DNA from: an uncultured Coriobacteriaceae bacterium
GTDB lineage: Bacteria > Actinomycetota > Coriobacteriia > Coriobacteriales > Atopobiaceae
DNA length: 64,000 bases
Assembly (NCBI GenBank): GCA_902793195.1
Contig: CADBCS010000009.1
Location: forward strand, 1 to 64,000
Direction: 5' to 3'
Shown here: in pieces, positions 9,165-18,787 of the stretch
Position numbering within the stretch: the stretch's first letter is position 1
How the letters are laid out: the number at the start of each line of letters is the position of its first letter
Notes under the pieces: generated by a model
The model's input: only the letters and a program-made list of their open reading frames with translations
Told to the model about the DNA's origin: nothing
Databases searched by the model: none
Translations under genes and position numbers: made by a program

Positions 9165-9594
9165 AGCACCCTCCGTTTTCCGTTCTTTGTATTGACGATT
9201 GTAAGTCAGCGGGAGGTGTTCTAGCTTATGTCTGTGGCGGACGGGCACAGAAAGCATGTGCGTGATGCCGCCCAACTGGTATGCGCGCTTGGAGGTTTTA
9301 TCCTTACGATTTACACGATGCGAATTGATGCATTGGGATATTTGGTCTGCGAAGTTGTAGCCCAGCCACGAGTACGGCATGTGGAGCTCGCCGAGCGGTC
9401 TCGCGAGCAGCTCGTCCACCTCGGAGTCAAGGATTGCTGGCTCAGGCCTGGCCCTCGCTGAGCCTCTCGATCCACATTGCGCCGTCTATCTTCTGCACCT
9501 TCCTCGTGCCCGTGGCATGCATCTATGCCACGGCGACCACGATCGATTTTGCAAGTTCGGGTATGCTTTTGGTGGATTGAACACCCAGTGTTAG
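9165..9594. other. Intergenic stretch with a perfect 9-bp hairpin
   Basis: Between the two leftward genes there is no convincing frame. CCGTGGCAT at 9510-9518 pairs with ATGCCACGG at 9525-9533, but there is no T-tract on either side. The mcrB promoter should lie close to 9200, where the sequence becomes AT-richer, although no clean -35/-10 pair was found. Confidence 0.4.
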
Positions 9595-11967
9595 TTACAA
9601 GCCAAAGTCGAACGATAGCTGATTACCAGAAACTTGGGCAGAGCGAGAAGAGGCTGCTTCAACTAGGTGCTCGATTTTTTTACGATAGATACGCGAGACC
9701 TCCTTTGCCGCATGGCCACCAGATATTCGGAAAACTGGGTCATGGGTAAGACGGGTCCCGTTGTAGTCTTTTAGCCAGCTACACGGTAAACCATTCCAAA
9801 GAATCTCGTCGTCAACTATCGACATGGCCGTGTTGGGTAATGCTCCAACATCTCGCAGGTGCCTCCACGAAAACGGAGGGAGGTCACGTGAAGCTCTGCC
9901 ATACACTTCAACCAATGCGCCTTTCCGCGCGGCATTCTCGAGCGCTATGCAAAGCCTGTTTATTTGCTCAGGGGTTCCCGTAAGCGTCCTCGACATCAAT
10001 ATTATTACACTTTTTTGGGCAGCATCGACATCATGAGTGAACGTATCCCATGCAGACGGATCTAAGCCGCTCTCAAAGAATTGGTATTCCTTATGCTGGG
10101 AGCCGGATGGCATCAGTCCGATTACATCCCTGCCATAGATACGTCTACCCGTGTCGAGCATCAGATCGAGGAAATCTCTAATCAACAAGCCTGTCTGAGG
10201 GTAGATGCTGCGCATCCCCAACACATTAGCGACCATTATAAATTTGAACTTAGCTCGTGTAATGGCGACATTCATCAGTCTATCGGATGCCCTCTCGTTC
10301 ATGTCTCGCAGGAGGAGTCCGAGGGAATCCCGCGGTGCACAATCCACTACGTCGAATATGACAGCTTCCGATTCGGAACCCTGGAAGCTGTGTACGGTGG
10401 CACTCCTCACTCGCTTGGTTTTACCAAAGACGTCCCTTATCATTCCGCGCGTAATCTGCGCTTGGCTCTTGTAAGGTGTGATAATTGCTATGCCCCAATC
10501 TTTTGGCATTCCCTTTGCCAAGGCTACACAAATTGACGCACTCAGCAGATTGAAATGCGAAGAAGAGTCCTTCAACCCAAGGGCCGGCATTCCACTAATG
10601 TCAACAAGGCACATCGCACCACGATCACTCAAACACTCCTTACACCTGCAGGATGTTTCCTCCGCTGTTGCGACATTAGTCGTAAGCAGCCCTCCATACA
10701 GTTGAGTGCTCACGAACGATGCGATATCAGGATGGCAGCGCCACTGCTCGCTGAGCATGACCAAGAGATCGTGGCTCCCATTTTCGTCAATCGACTCTGT
10801 AATTCCCAATCTGCCAAAAATGTCTTGTTTGAGCTCGGGGACACCATCGTCAACGATTGGCGGGAGCTGGCGAAAGTCTCCAAAGCAGCACATGCTCCTT
10901 TTGGCCAACATTCCCGCAAACACTACTTGGGGTACGAGGGCCATCCCCACCTCATCGTAGAAAACCACGTCAAAGTGTTGGCTAAATATCACTGGGTCAA
11001 CCGAAGCGCGCGCAAGTGTCGTCGCAAGGAACCTCGAGTTGCGTACAAGCTCTATCTCTGCGTCCCTAAGCTTCCGCCTGACACTCTTCAGCTCTGATTC
11101 ATATTCAAGCTGCTTCTGTAAGATTGCCGTATTTCTCGCCTTTAGGAGAGCCTGCTCCCTTTCGAAGAGGTCCCGCTTGTTTGCCCTAGCCAGTGCTCTC
11201 GACGCAATCATGCGGTCATCAAGTTCCATAGCCCTTGGGTTTCCATATCTTAGGACGGTACCCAGCTCATGTCCGTGGAGCCTATCACATACCCGCATCG
11301 CTGCCTCATCGACTGCGACGTTTGCCCCGGATACCATCAGTATTCTTAATCCTCGGTTTACTAATTCTTCCGCAAGTCTTGAGAGCTGATATGTCTTCCC
11401 TGTGCCCGGGGGTCCCCACACAAACGTGAGGTCTTGGGTTAAGGCAACGTCAATAACGTCTCTTTCGTTTGGTGGGATACCGAGGTTCTGGAAGTCTTCC
11501 TTTTTTCCTAATGCGAGCTTCAGCGCTATTGGTCCAGGGTCCCCGGACTCGCTCAAGCGGTCCGATAGCTTGTAAAGCAAATTCCGAGCGTCCGCGTTGA
11601 CCTCTATGCGCAGTACTGACTCGCCAAGATCATCAGGCAGCTCAATCTCTATCTGCGTCTCGCTTGCAAAGACAATGACGGCATCCTTCGGCTTTGTTCT
11701 TCTGTTCGGCCTGTATTTGATGGCGATATCAACAGGAAGGTATTCATCACCCGGTTTATCAAAGGCATACCTGTACGTGCCAGGCATTGAAGACTTGGGT
11801 GCTCTTATTCCGTTCTCAAGTTGGACCCACTTGCTCTTCTGCCGCTCGGCAAGACGTTCAAGCGCAACCTTTGACCACTCTACAAAGTCCATGAAGTTAG
11901 AATTTTCCACGGGCTGGTAAAGACTTGCCACTTGTGGTCGAGCTTTCTTAACGCCGTCGTTGTCCAA
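9595..11967 (-). CDS. Upf1-like SF1 helicase with C-terminal PLD-like domain
   Basis: A 790-residue protein starting at TTG 11967 with a GGGGGTGG ribosome site. The N-terminal 165 residues are a beta-rich region. The motor has FVWGPPGTGKTYQL (motif I), VVFYDEVGMA (II), FGDFRQLPP (III), SEQWRCHP, IITPYKSQ, VHSFQGSE (V) and NVAITRAK (VI), typical of AAA_11/AAA_12 Upf1-like helicases. The last 170 residues (SVIILMSRTL, KGALVEVYGR, SIVDDEILWNG) resemble a phospholipase-D fold without a clear HxK motif. The extreme end, QLSFDF, resembles a beta-clamp-binding peptide. Such helicases occur in phage-defence islands. It is divergent from the MmeI-like gene. Exact function unknown. Confidence 0.75.
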   Translation of the reverse strand: MDNDGVKKARPQVASLYQPVENSNFMDFVEWSKVALERLAERQKSKWVQLENGIRAPKSSMPGTYRYAFDKPGDEYLPVDIAIKYRPNRRTKPKDAVIVFASETQIEIELPDDLGESVLRIEVNADARNLLYKLSDRLSESGDPGPIALKLALGKKEDFQNLGIPPNERDVIDVALTQDLTFVWGPPGTGKTYQLSRLAEELVNRGLRILMVSGANVAVDEAAMRVCDRLHGHELGTVLRYGNPRAMELDDRMIASRALARANKRDLFEREQALLKARNTAILQKQLEYESELKSVRRKLRDAEIELVRNSRFLATTLARASVDPVIFSQHFDVVFYDEVGMALVPQVVFAGMLAKRSMCCFGDFRQLPPIVDDGVPELKQDIFGRLGITESIDENGSHDLLVMLSEQWRCHPDIASFVSTQLYGGLLTTNVATAEETSCRCKECLSDRGAMCLVDISGMPALGLKDSSSHFNLLSASICVALAKGMPKDWGIAIITPYKSQAQITRGMIRDVFGKTKRVRSATVHSFQGSESEAVIFDVVDCAPRDSLGLLLRDMNERASDRLMNVAITRAKFKFIMVANVLGMRSIYPQTGLLIRDFLDLMLDTGRRIYGRDVIGLMPSGSQHKEYQFFESGLDPSAWDTFTHDVDAAQKSVIILMSRTLTGTPEQINRLCIALENAARKGALVEVYGRASRDLPPFSWRHLRDVGALPNTAMSIVDDEILWNGLPCSWLKDYNGTRLTHDPVFRISGGHAAKEVSRIYRKKIEHLVEAASSRSAQVSGNQLSFDFGL

Positions 11968-12267
11968 CTAGGCCACCCCCTGCTATAGTCCTTTTTTCCG
12001 TGCCATGGTATTGGTTTTTTTTCTAACAACTAGGGCCCGTGCCAAAGGTTCGCCAACCGTGCCGATGGGCAATTGAATACTCATCTCTACATTCTAGAAC
12101 GACGCGTGCATCATATTCATTACGGGCCGCCCATCATCAAGGGAAGCAGCGCAACTTGAGTGTAGTACAGCCGCCAGCGCAAAGGCTTTTGCCTCGGAAG
12201 GAAAGTGTTTTGTGTCCCGTCACTCATTTACAATGCATTCATGTGTTGTCGACCGAACGGAATCAAT
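11968..12267. promoter_or_regulatory. Divergent intergenic region between helicase and MmeI-like gene
   Basis: About 300 bp separating two divergent defence genes. On the + strand a TACAAT box at 12229-12234 would start transcription about 27 nt before the ATG at 12268; its -35 (GTTTTG) is weak. The position supports 12268 as the start of the downstream gene in preference to 12205. Several long T runs are present near 12000. Confidence 0.35.
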
Positions 12268-15099
12268 ATGGGCGTCCCATCAAAGAAGAATATACAGGCC
12301 TTTGTAGAAACCTGGGCCGGTCGCGGCGACGAGAAGCAGGACAGCACGCCCTTCTGGACCGACTTCCTCATCCGATGCCTCGGGATAATACCGGAGACGT
12401 TGCCCTCGTTCGCACGTTTTGAGAAGCCTGTGAAGGGCAAGACGCCCACAGGCAAGACCAACACGCGATACATCGACGCCATCATTCCCGACCACCGTGT
12501 CCTCATCGAACAGAAGTCTATTGGTAAAGACTTGGACAAAGCGCGTGACAACGGCGTATGGGGATGGGAGACACCCTTCCAGCAGGCTCGTTGGTACGCC
12601 AACAACCTGCCCTACTCGCTTCGTCCGCGTTGGATCATCACATGCAACTTCCAGACGTTCAGACTGTACGACCTCGACAACGACATTCCAGAGGACAGCT
12701 ATATCGAAGTGCAGCTGGACGAGTTGCCCGATAGAATTCATCTGTTCCAGTTTATTCAGAGTAGACAGACCAGCCGTATACACGAAGAGCAGGAGCTCTC
12801 CTTCGAGGCAGGCAAGCGCGTGACCAGGCTCTACGATGTGCTGGCCAAGTGCTACAAGCGCCTAGACACAAGTACCGAGGAGCAGCGATCGCTCAACGTG
12901 GTTATCACGCGTTTGGTGTTCCTGCTCTATGCGGAGGATGCGGGACTGCTACAGTCACACGATGCCTTTGGCGACTACTGCCAAGGCAATCCCGCGAGTC
13001 TGCGAGACCGTGTGATTCGCCTGTTCGAGGCGCTGGATACGCCCGAGACCAAGCGCGACTTCTACCTGGACGAGCGTGCGGCCGCTTTTCCCTACGTCAA
13101 CGGGGGGCTCTTCCACGACCGCACAGTCATCGTGCCGCAACTTAACGCCGAGGTTGCGACAGCCATCGCCGAGGTTTCCAAAGGCTTCGACTGGAAGGAC
13201 ATATCTCCGGTCATCTTCGGCGGCGTTTTTGAGGGAACACTGAACCCCGAAACGAGACGCGCGGGAGGCATGCACTACACATCAATAGAGAACATCGACC
13301 GCTGTCTGCGCCCGCTCTTCTTGGACGACTTCTGGGACGAGCTGCACGAGGCGGAGAGCATCAAGAGCGAGAGTGCTAGGCTGAATCGCCTGAATGTACT
13401 GCACGACAAGATTGCCGGCTTCACGTTGGGTGATCCGGCCTGCGGCTCCGGCAACTTTCTCTCCCGCGCGTACACGCAGTTGCGCGAGATCGAGAATCAG
13501 ATTCTGGCGGACAAGGCGGCAGCAGAGAGTGGCAGCAAGGGGCAAACGGAACTCAGCCTAGAAGGCGAGGTCAGCCCCATCCGGGTACGCCTATCACATT
13601 TTTACGGCATAGAGATTAATGACTTTGCCGTGAGCGTGGCCAAGACATCGCTCTGGATTGCCGAGGAGCAGATGCTCGCCAAGACACAGGAGATCATGCC
13701 GGGCTACCACTTCGACTTCCTGCCGCTGCGTAGCAACGAGAGCATCGTGGAGGGCGACGCACTTGACGCTGACTGGCATGACGTGTTCCCCAAAGACCTA
13801 TCGGCACTTGCAGGAAACCCACCATTCCGGGGCGCTCGCTGGCAGAGTCCAAAGCAGAAGAGCCAGATACTCGAGGTTTTCGATGGAAAGAAGAACGCGG
13901 GCAACATCGACTATTGCGCGGCTTGGTACATGAAGGCTGCCAAGTTCATGGAGGACGTGCCATGCAGAGCGGCCCTCGTCTCCACCAACTCGATTTGTCA
14001 AGGCGAGCAGGTTGCTAACATCTGGAAGCCGTTGCATGACATGGGCGTGAAGATTGACTTCGCGCACACGACCTTCCGTTGGGACAACGAAGCCGCCGAC
14101 AAGGCGCACGTGTTTTGTATCATCGTGGGCTTCTCACGTGATGCCATATACCGCACCAAAACCCTATACCTTCACGAGTCGCCGGACAGCGAGGCGGCAA
14201 TCACGCACCCACGATGTATAAACGCATACCTCAAGGACGCGCCCGACGTGTTCGTGTACAGTAGGAGAACGCCCATTTGCGATGTGCCAGGGATGGCAAT
14301 CGGAAATAAGCCCATCGACGGCGGTAACTACCTCTTCACGGATACCGAGAAGGACGAGTTCCTGAGTAAAGAACCTGATGCCGCGCCATATTTCCACCCG
14401 TGGATCGGCTCGAAGGAGTTCCTGCACGGGTATACACGCTGGTGTCTATGGCTTGGTGACTTAGGTTGGAAGGAGCTTAAGGATCTTCCGATGTGTCGCG
14501 CTCGCATTGAGGCTGTAAGGGAGTACCGACTCACGAGCAAAAGCGCACCGACGCGCAAGATTGCAGACAAGCCAGCGCGTTTCCACGTTGAGAACATGCC
14601 AAAGGGCCATTCCATTATTATTCCTGAGGTATCCTCGCAGCGACGCAGATACGTGCCTATCGGATTTATAGGACCATACACCCTCTGCAGCAACAAGGTA
14701 CGACTCATTCCAAACGTATCTCTATACCTGTTCGGTGTACTGCATTCCCAGTTCCATAACGCATGGATGCGTACTGTAGCTGGACGCCTCAAGAGCGACT
14801 ACAACTACTCGGCTGGCATCGTATATAACAACTTCGTGTGGCCTAAGGCGGGCGAAGCAATAAAGGACCAGATCGCCGAGCGTGCCCAGGCTGTGCTGGA
14901 TGCGCGAAAGCTCTATGACGGAGCCACGCTCGCCGACCTCTACGATCCCAACAACGAGACCTTCTTCCCTGAACTCATGGCTGCGCACCATGCGCTCGAC
15001 ATTGTCGTAGAAGAAGCATATGGCGTCGACTTCCAAGGCAACGAGGAGAAGATCGTCGCCCACCTGTTCAACTTGTATGCGGAAAAGACCAAGGAGTAG
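12268..15099 (+). CDS. MmeI-like (type IIL) restriction-modification fusion protein
   Basis: A 943-residue single-chain enzyme with MmeI architecture. The N-terminal nuclease domain has YIDAIIPD...VLIEQKS (D-ExK) near residues 68-85. A helical spacer follows, then an N6-adenine methyltransferase with GDPACGSGNFL near 388 and the catalytic NPPF (ALAGNPPFRGARW) near 515. The target-recognition region occupies about 600-800, and the MmeI_C helical end about 830-930. In characterised relatives one polypeptide both methylates one strand and cuts at a distance. All catalytic motifs are visible, so it looks functional. The start at 12268 is chosen over 12205 because the conserved N-terminus and a TACAAT box fit it better. 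The stop is only 3 bp from the next ATG, suggesting one operon. Confidence 0.83.
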   Translation: MGVPSKKNIQAFVETWAGRGDEKQDSTPFWTDFLIRCLGIIPETLPSFARFEKPVKGKTPTGKTNTRYIDAIIPDHRVLIEQKSIGKDLDKARDNGVWGWETPFQQARWYANNLPYSLRPRWIITCNFQTFRLYDLDNDIPEDSYIEVQLDELPDRIHLFQFIQSRQTSRIHEEQELSFEAGKRVTRLYDVLAKCYKRLDTSTEEQRSLNVVITRLVFLLYAEDAGLLQSHDAFGDYCQGNPASLRDRVIRLFEALDTPETKRDFYLDERAAAFPYVNGGLFHDRTVIVPQLNAEVATAIAEVSKGFDWKDISPVIFGGVFEGTLNPETRRAGGMHYTSIENIDRCLRPLFLDDFWDELHEAESIKSESARLNRLNVLHDKIAGFTLGDPACGSGNFLSRAYTQLREIENQILADKAAAESGSKGQTELSLEGEVSPIRVRLSHFYGIEINDFAVSVAKTSLWIAEEQMLAKTQEIMPGYHFDFLPLRSNESIVEGDALDADWHDVFPKDLSALAGNPPFRGARWQSPKQKSQILEVFDGKKNAGNIDYCAAWYMKAAKFMEDVPCRAALVSTNSICQGEQVANIWKPLHDMGVKIDFAHTTFRWDNEAADKAHVFCIIVGFSRDAIYRTKTLYLHESPDSEAAITHPRCINAYLKDAPDVFVYSRRTPICDVPGMAIGNKPIDGGNYLFTDTEKDEFLSKEPDAAPYFHPWIGSKEFLHGYTRWCLWLGDLGWKELKDLPMCRARIEAVREYRLTSKSAPTRKIADKPARFHVENMPKGHSIIIPEVSSQRRRYVPIGFIGPYTLCSNKVRLIPNVSLYLFGVLHSQFHNAWMRTVAGRLKSDYNYSAGIVYNNFVWPKAGEAIKDQIAERAQAVLDARKLYDGATLADLYDPNNETFFPELMAAHHALDIVVEEAYGVDFQGNEEKIVAHLFNLYAEKTKE

Positions 15100-15102
15100 G
15101 AC

Positions 15103-17178
15103 ATGAAAGGCAACTCGAAACCCCTGCTCAAGTACATGGAGGGCTCGGACACGCGGTTTATCATCCCCGTGTACCAGCGCAACTACGACTGGAAGAAGGA
15201 GAACTGCAAACAGCTCCTGGACGACCTCGTGAAGGTCGTCATCGAGGGGCGTCCATCACACTTCTTCGGCAGCATCGTTTCCTCCACCGAGGGCTCGGAC
15301 AACATCATCATCGATGGCCAGCAGCGCCTGACGACCGTATCGATTCTGCTGCTCGCGCTCACTAACCTAGTGCGCGAGGGCAAAGTGGCCTGCGACGCAC
15401 CCTACCTCGCCGACAAAATCACCAACGACTATCTCGTGGACCAGTGGCAGCCCGAAGAGAAGAAGATCAAGCTCAAACCTGTGAAGAACGACCAGAAGGC
15501 GTTCAACCGACTCTTCGGCGACGAGGAGGACTTCGTCCTCGACTCCAAGGTAACCCAGAACTACCTCTTCTTCCGTGATCAGATTGCGGCGTCGGGCATC
15601 AAGGCCGACGAGCTGTTCCAGGCGATACGCAAGCTCGTGGTCATCGACATCGCGCTGGAGGACGGCGACAACGCGCAGCTCATCTTCGAGTCGCTGAACT
15701 CGACTGGCCTCGACCTGAGCGAGGCCGACAAAGTGCGCAACTACGTACTCATGGGACTACCACGCAAGACCCAGGAGAGTTATTACGAGAAGTACTGGAA
15801 CCCCATCGAGGAGTACACCGACTACGAGGTGAGCGAGTTCATCCGCCAGTACCTGACGTTCCGCACCGCGAAGTGGCCCAACATCGGCAAGGTCTACCCT
15901 GCCTTCAAGGACTACGCAGAGAAGCAGGAGTCCATGGAGGGTCTGCTCGTGGACATGCTCAAGTACGCCCGCGTCTACCACGCCCTCGCGACCGCCGGCA
16001 CGCCCGACGCTGAGACGAATCGTATCTTGCGGCGCATGGTGCAGCTCGAGACGAACGTCGTCAACCCGCTCCTGTTTTCATTGCTGGGCAGGGCGCAAGA
16101 TGGCTTCATCACCTACGACGGTCTGCGCGTGGCGCTACGGGCTCTCGAATCCTATATTTACCGCAGGCTTGTGTGCGAGGTGCCCACCAACTCGATGAAT
16201 AAGACGTTCGCCAACCTAGGCAACGAGGCTGACAGGCTATGCGGCTCCGGCGGCGACTTTGTCAGTGCCATGGTTTACGCCCTGTGTAACAAATCAGGAA
16301 CCACGCGCTTTCCCGACGACGCTGAGTTTGAGGAGCGCACGCGCCTGCGCGACTTCTACAATATGCGACAGAAGAACCGCATCTACACCTTCGACCGCCT
16401 GGAGAACGGCGACTCCTACGAGAAGGTGGACGTTCGCTCGCTGATGCTGGAGCGCGACCACGGCCTGTCCATCGAGCACGTGATGCCCCAGACCATGACC
16501 GAGACGTGGAAGCGTGAGCTCGGCCCCGACTGGGAACGCGTGCATACCGAGTGGCGCGACCGTATAGCCAATCTCACGCTCACCGCCTACAACAGCAAGT
16601 ACAGCAACCGCCCCTTCTCGGAGAAGCTGGCCATTAAGGACGGCTTCAAGGACTCACCGCTTTTTCTCAATAAGTGGATAAGCCAGCAGGATGCGTGGAC
16701 CGAGGAACAGTTGAGGGCTCGCGAGGACCTACTCGTGGCAAGGTTCCTCGAACTCTGGCCACTACCGGAAGTCGACTTCGTCCCCAAGAAGAACGACGAA
16801 GCGATTCACACGCTGGATGATGACTTCAACTTCACAGGGACCAAGGTTGCCGCATATACGTTTGCCGGGGTGCGCAAGACAGTGAAGACCTGGAAGGACG
16901 CTGTTGCCGAAGTACTCTCGCAGGTCTACGAGATTGATCCCGCAACGGTACGACTGATAGCGGCCTCGAGCGAGTACCCCGGCAACTATCTACGCCTTGG
17001 TGGCAAAGAGGGAAATGGCTGGTACGAGATTGGTAATGGGTGCTTTACCTATCTTGCTACGTCAACATCCGCAAAGATGGGACTTCTTGATGCTGTTTTC
17101 GAACGGACGGGTATCTCAGGAGGCGATTTGGCCTTCGAGATAAGACTGGAGGAAGAGGATACTGACAATGACGAGTAG
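15103..17178 (+). CDS. DUF262/DUF1524 endonuclease (GmrSD/BrxU-like)
   Basis: A 691-residue protein. The N-terminal DUF262 ParB/Srx-like NTPase domain has VYQRNYDW and the IIIDGQQRLTT motif (DGQQR at 71-75). The C-terminal DUF1524 HNH domain has IEHVMPQT (H459) and LTLTAYNSKYSN. This is the fused form of the GmrS/GmrD type IV enzymes that cut DNA with modified cytosines; BrxU is a close parallel. An extra domain of about 120 residues follows (KTWKDAVAEVL, then YLRLGG and WYEI) and is acidic at its end. Lying 3 bp after the MmeI-like gene, it should complement that system: one enzyme attacks unmodified DNA, the other modified phage DNA. Confidence 0.8.
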   Translation: MKGNSKPLLKYMEGSDTRFIIPVYQRNYDWKKENCKQLLDDLVKVVIEGRPSHFFGSIVSSTEGSDNIIIDGQQRLTTVSILLLALTNLVREGKVACDAPYLADKITNDYLVDQWQPEEKKIKLKPVKNDQKAFNRLFGDEEDFVLDSKVTQNYLFFRDQIAASGIKADELFQAIRKLVVIDIALEDGDNAQLIFESLNSTGLDLSEADKVRNYVLMGLPRKTQESYYEKYWNPIEEYTDYEVSEFIRQYLTFRTAKWPNIGKVYPAFKDYAEKQESMEGLLVDMLKYARVYHALATAGTPDAETNRILRRMVQLETNVVNPLLFSLLGRAQDGFITYDGLRVALRALESYIYRRLVCEVPTNSMNKTFANLGNEADRLCGSGGDFVSAMVYALCNKSGTTRFPDDAEFEERTRLRDFYNMRQKNRIYTFDRLENGDSYEKVDVRSLMLERDHGLSIEHVMPQTMTETWKRELGPDWERVHTEWRDRIANLTLTAYNSKYSNRPFSEKLAIKDGFKDSPLFLNKWISQQDAWTEEQLRAREDLLVARFLELWPLPEVDFVPKKNDEAIHTLDDDFNFTGTKVAAYTFAGVRKTVKTWKDAVAEVLSQVYEIDPATVRLIAASSEYPGNYLRLGGKEGNGWYEIGNGCFTYLATSTSAKMGLLDAVFERTGISGGDLAFEIRLEEEDTDNDE

Positions 17179-17264
17179 GTCGGCATAATGTTTCTGTTGG
17201 TTTGACCTAAAGGGAGGGTCTCCCTAACCTTCGGATTGTCTAGGTTCGAAGCGAAAGGAAGACC

Positions 17265-17550
17265 CATGGAGAATCTTACCGTACCGGGTGCCGTGTCGGC
17301 GCTGTCGAAGGCCTTTTCGGACATCGGAGTTTGAGCCGAGGGCCTGGAGCTCGCGCGCAGAAGCGCCGCGGAGGCCATGTCGCTGGCGGGCGCCGACGCC
17401 ATGGCAAGGTGCCGCAGCTGGATCGCGTCAGGCCGCGATGTGCTCCGCAGGACGCGCGAGCAGTCCCTCACGTCGAAGCGTCGCAGGACGCGCGACGAGA
17501 GGCTGGCGCACATGGTTGACCCGACGCCCGGAAGAAGGCTACAGTCGGAG
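17265..17550 (+). pseudogene. Unidentified decayed gene with in-frame stop
   Basis: An ATG at 17265 follows aaaggaag and opens a frame (MENLTVPGAVSALSKAF...) that stops at TGA after 22 codons. It continues in the same frame with AEGLELARRSAAEAMSLAG and then an Arg-rich tail. The good ribosome site and coding-like composition suggest a former gene. I do not recognise it. Confidence 0.3.
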
Positions 17551-17704
17551 GGGATGGGTTGTAATACCCCTCGCCGCCTCCGTCGAGGGTATGCGCGCCG
17601 ACATACGATTCGAGGCAGTCTTGGACCTCATTTAGGAGGGGTCACCAACATCAACGCAATGCCGACCGGAAGCATGCATTGCCACCAGTCCGATGAGAAT
17701 GTGG

Positions 17705-17771
17705 TATAGAGTAACTAGCGGCTGACGCAACTTTCGAGAGCCGGGGGCTTTCCCCCGGCATTCTTTTTCTT
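17705..17771 (+). ncRNA. Candidate small structured RNA upstream of a DUF3800 gene
   Basis: A TATAGA box at 17705-17710 is followed about 30 nt later by a GC-rich hairpin and T-tract, giving a possible transcript of roughly 50 nt. It sits directly before a DUF3800 gene. Several structured-RNA families known as DUF3800 RNA motifs were described by comparative genomics beside such genes (Weinberg and colleagues, from memory). Match to any one of them is not tested; the -35 is poor. It could equally be a plain terminator. Confidence 0.35.
17739..17771 (+). terminator. Rho-independent terminator-like hairpin
   Basis: GCCGGGGG at 17740-17747 pairs perfectly with CCCCCGGC at 17752-17759 around a 4-nt loop, followed by attctttttctt. 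This is a textbook intrinsic terminator on the + strand, although no intact gene precedes it. Confidence 0.75.
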
Positions 17772-17778
17772 GCTGCGC

Positions 17779-18201
17779 ATGAAGCGAGATCTTACCGTGT
17801 ACCTGCTCGACCACCTTGATTGTCTCCAGCAATTCGATCGCGTGAAGGTCTATTACGATGGTGGCCAGCATGATGTCAGTGGGATGTTGCATGCTGCGAT
17901 TGAATACTCATTAGCACGCGAAGCGATTCTGCTTCGCGACGCTGCTCCTTCGGACTATCGTCTTGCGCAGGCTGCCGATTTCGTTTGTGGCATAGAGCTG
18001 GCTGCTCTCCGATACTCGTCTCACGAGAGCACGCAAACGGATGCGATATTCTTTGGCGGTTCATCAGCGTTCAAAAAGAACTGGCTGATGCATGTTCGGA
18101 AAAAAAGGCAGCAAAGTACCGTCAGAGCGACCTCTAACAAAGGCTTCCTCGGCCAACAATGCCTAAGAGGCAGTAGTGCATTGGGGCATCCTGTTAGATG
18201 A
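17779..18201 (+). pseudogene. DUF3800 protein, C-terminal half only
   Basis: The frame reads VYLLDHLDCLQQFDRVKVYYDGG, then DAAPSDYRLAQAADFVCGIELAAL and FFGGSSAFKKNWL. This matches the second half of DUF3800 proteins, whose conserved acidic residues suggest an RNase H-like nuclease. The N-terminal half, about 110 residues, is missing; the fragment starts immediately after the terminator hairpin. The tail after RKKRQQ looks unrelated to the family. Probably non-functional. Confidence 0.6.
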
Positions 18202-18226
18202 AGGAATAACAATATGAAAGGGCGCC

Positions 18227-18710
18227 GTGAACAAGGATAGGAGAATTCTCTTTCATCTGGAAAAGGACATTTTGCCCGTCGAGGAACTGCAGACATGCAT
18301 TTCAGAGTTCTTCGCAATGGTCCAGTCCGCCTCCGAAGACTGCCTTAGCGACGTTAAGTGGTTTGCAGAGATCCAACAGGGCTCTGTGGCGCTCGCGACC
18401 TATCCCTCCTCCGACACCGAAACGGACGAGGAGATTGACCAGTGCCTCGGAACGATTCGCAGGGACTTCAAGCTGATTCAGGGCGGAAAGAACCCCGCTA
18501 CGTTCACGAAGAAGACCATGAGGCATTGTGATATCGTAGCTAAGGACATAGAGGTCGTCGAGCGTTCAGAGACGGTTTCTTTGGCAGACCTATTTGGGAT
18601 TTGGACGACTAGAAATACCGATACCCATCATCGAGCCGACCTTTGAGCTATATCCAGCAAAGCCAGCCTCCCTCTTCGATGCTCTAGATGAACCTGTGGA
18701 GTAGCAACTC
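18227..18710 (+). pseudogene. Unknown protein, frameshifted near its C-terminus
   Basis: A GTG at 18227 (AAAGGG upstream) opens a frame of 139 residues that begins RILFHLEKDILPVEEL and has an acidic middle. It ends at 18646. A different frame continues over the join with LEIPIPIIEPTFELYPA and stops at 18708-18710 after DALDEPVE. The smooth continuation suggests one ancestral protein of about 160 residues broken by a frameshift near 18600. It lies 25 bp after the DUF3800 remnant and may have been its operon partner. No family is recognised. Confidence 0.4.
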
Positions 18711-18787
18711 TTAGCGGAAGAGAAAATCGAGCTCGAGAACGCTGACCCGTGCGGGTCACGCACGCGTGGAAGGGATCGAGAGAACGT

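Noticed and set aside
9165..9419. N-terminal extension of McrB to 9419
   Set aside because: No family sequence and no ribosome site there, whereas ATG 9164 has a strong one five bases upstream.
12205..12267. Earlier start for the MmeI-like gene
   Set aside because: The extra 21 residues look non-coding and would place the start upstream of the likely -10 box.
17243..17262. Possible tRNA fragment (ggttcgaa T-loop-like motif)
   Set aside because: No acceptor, D or anticodon stem can be folded around it.
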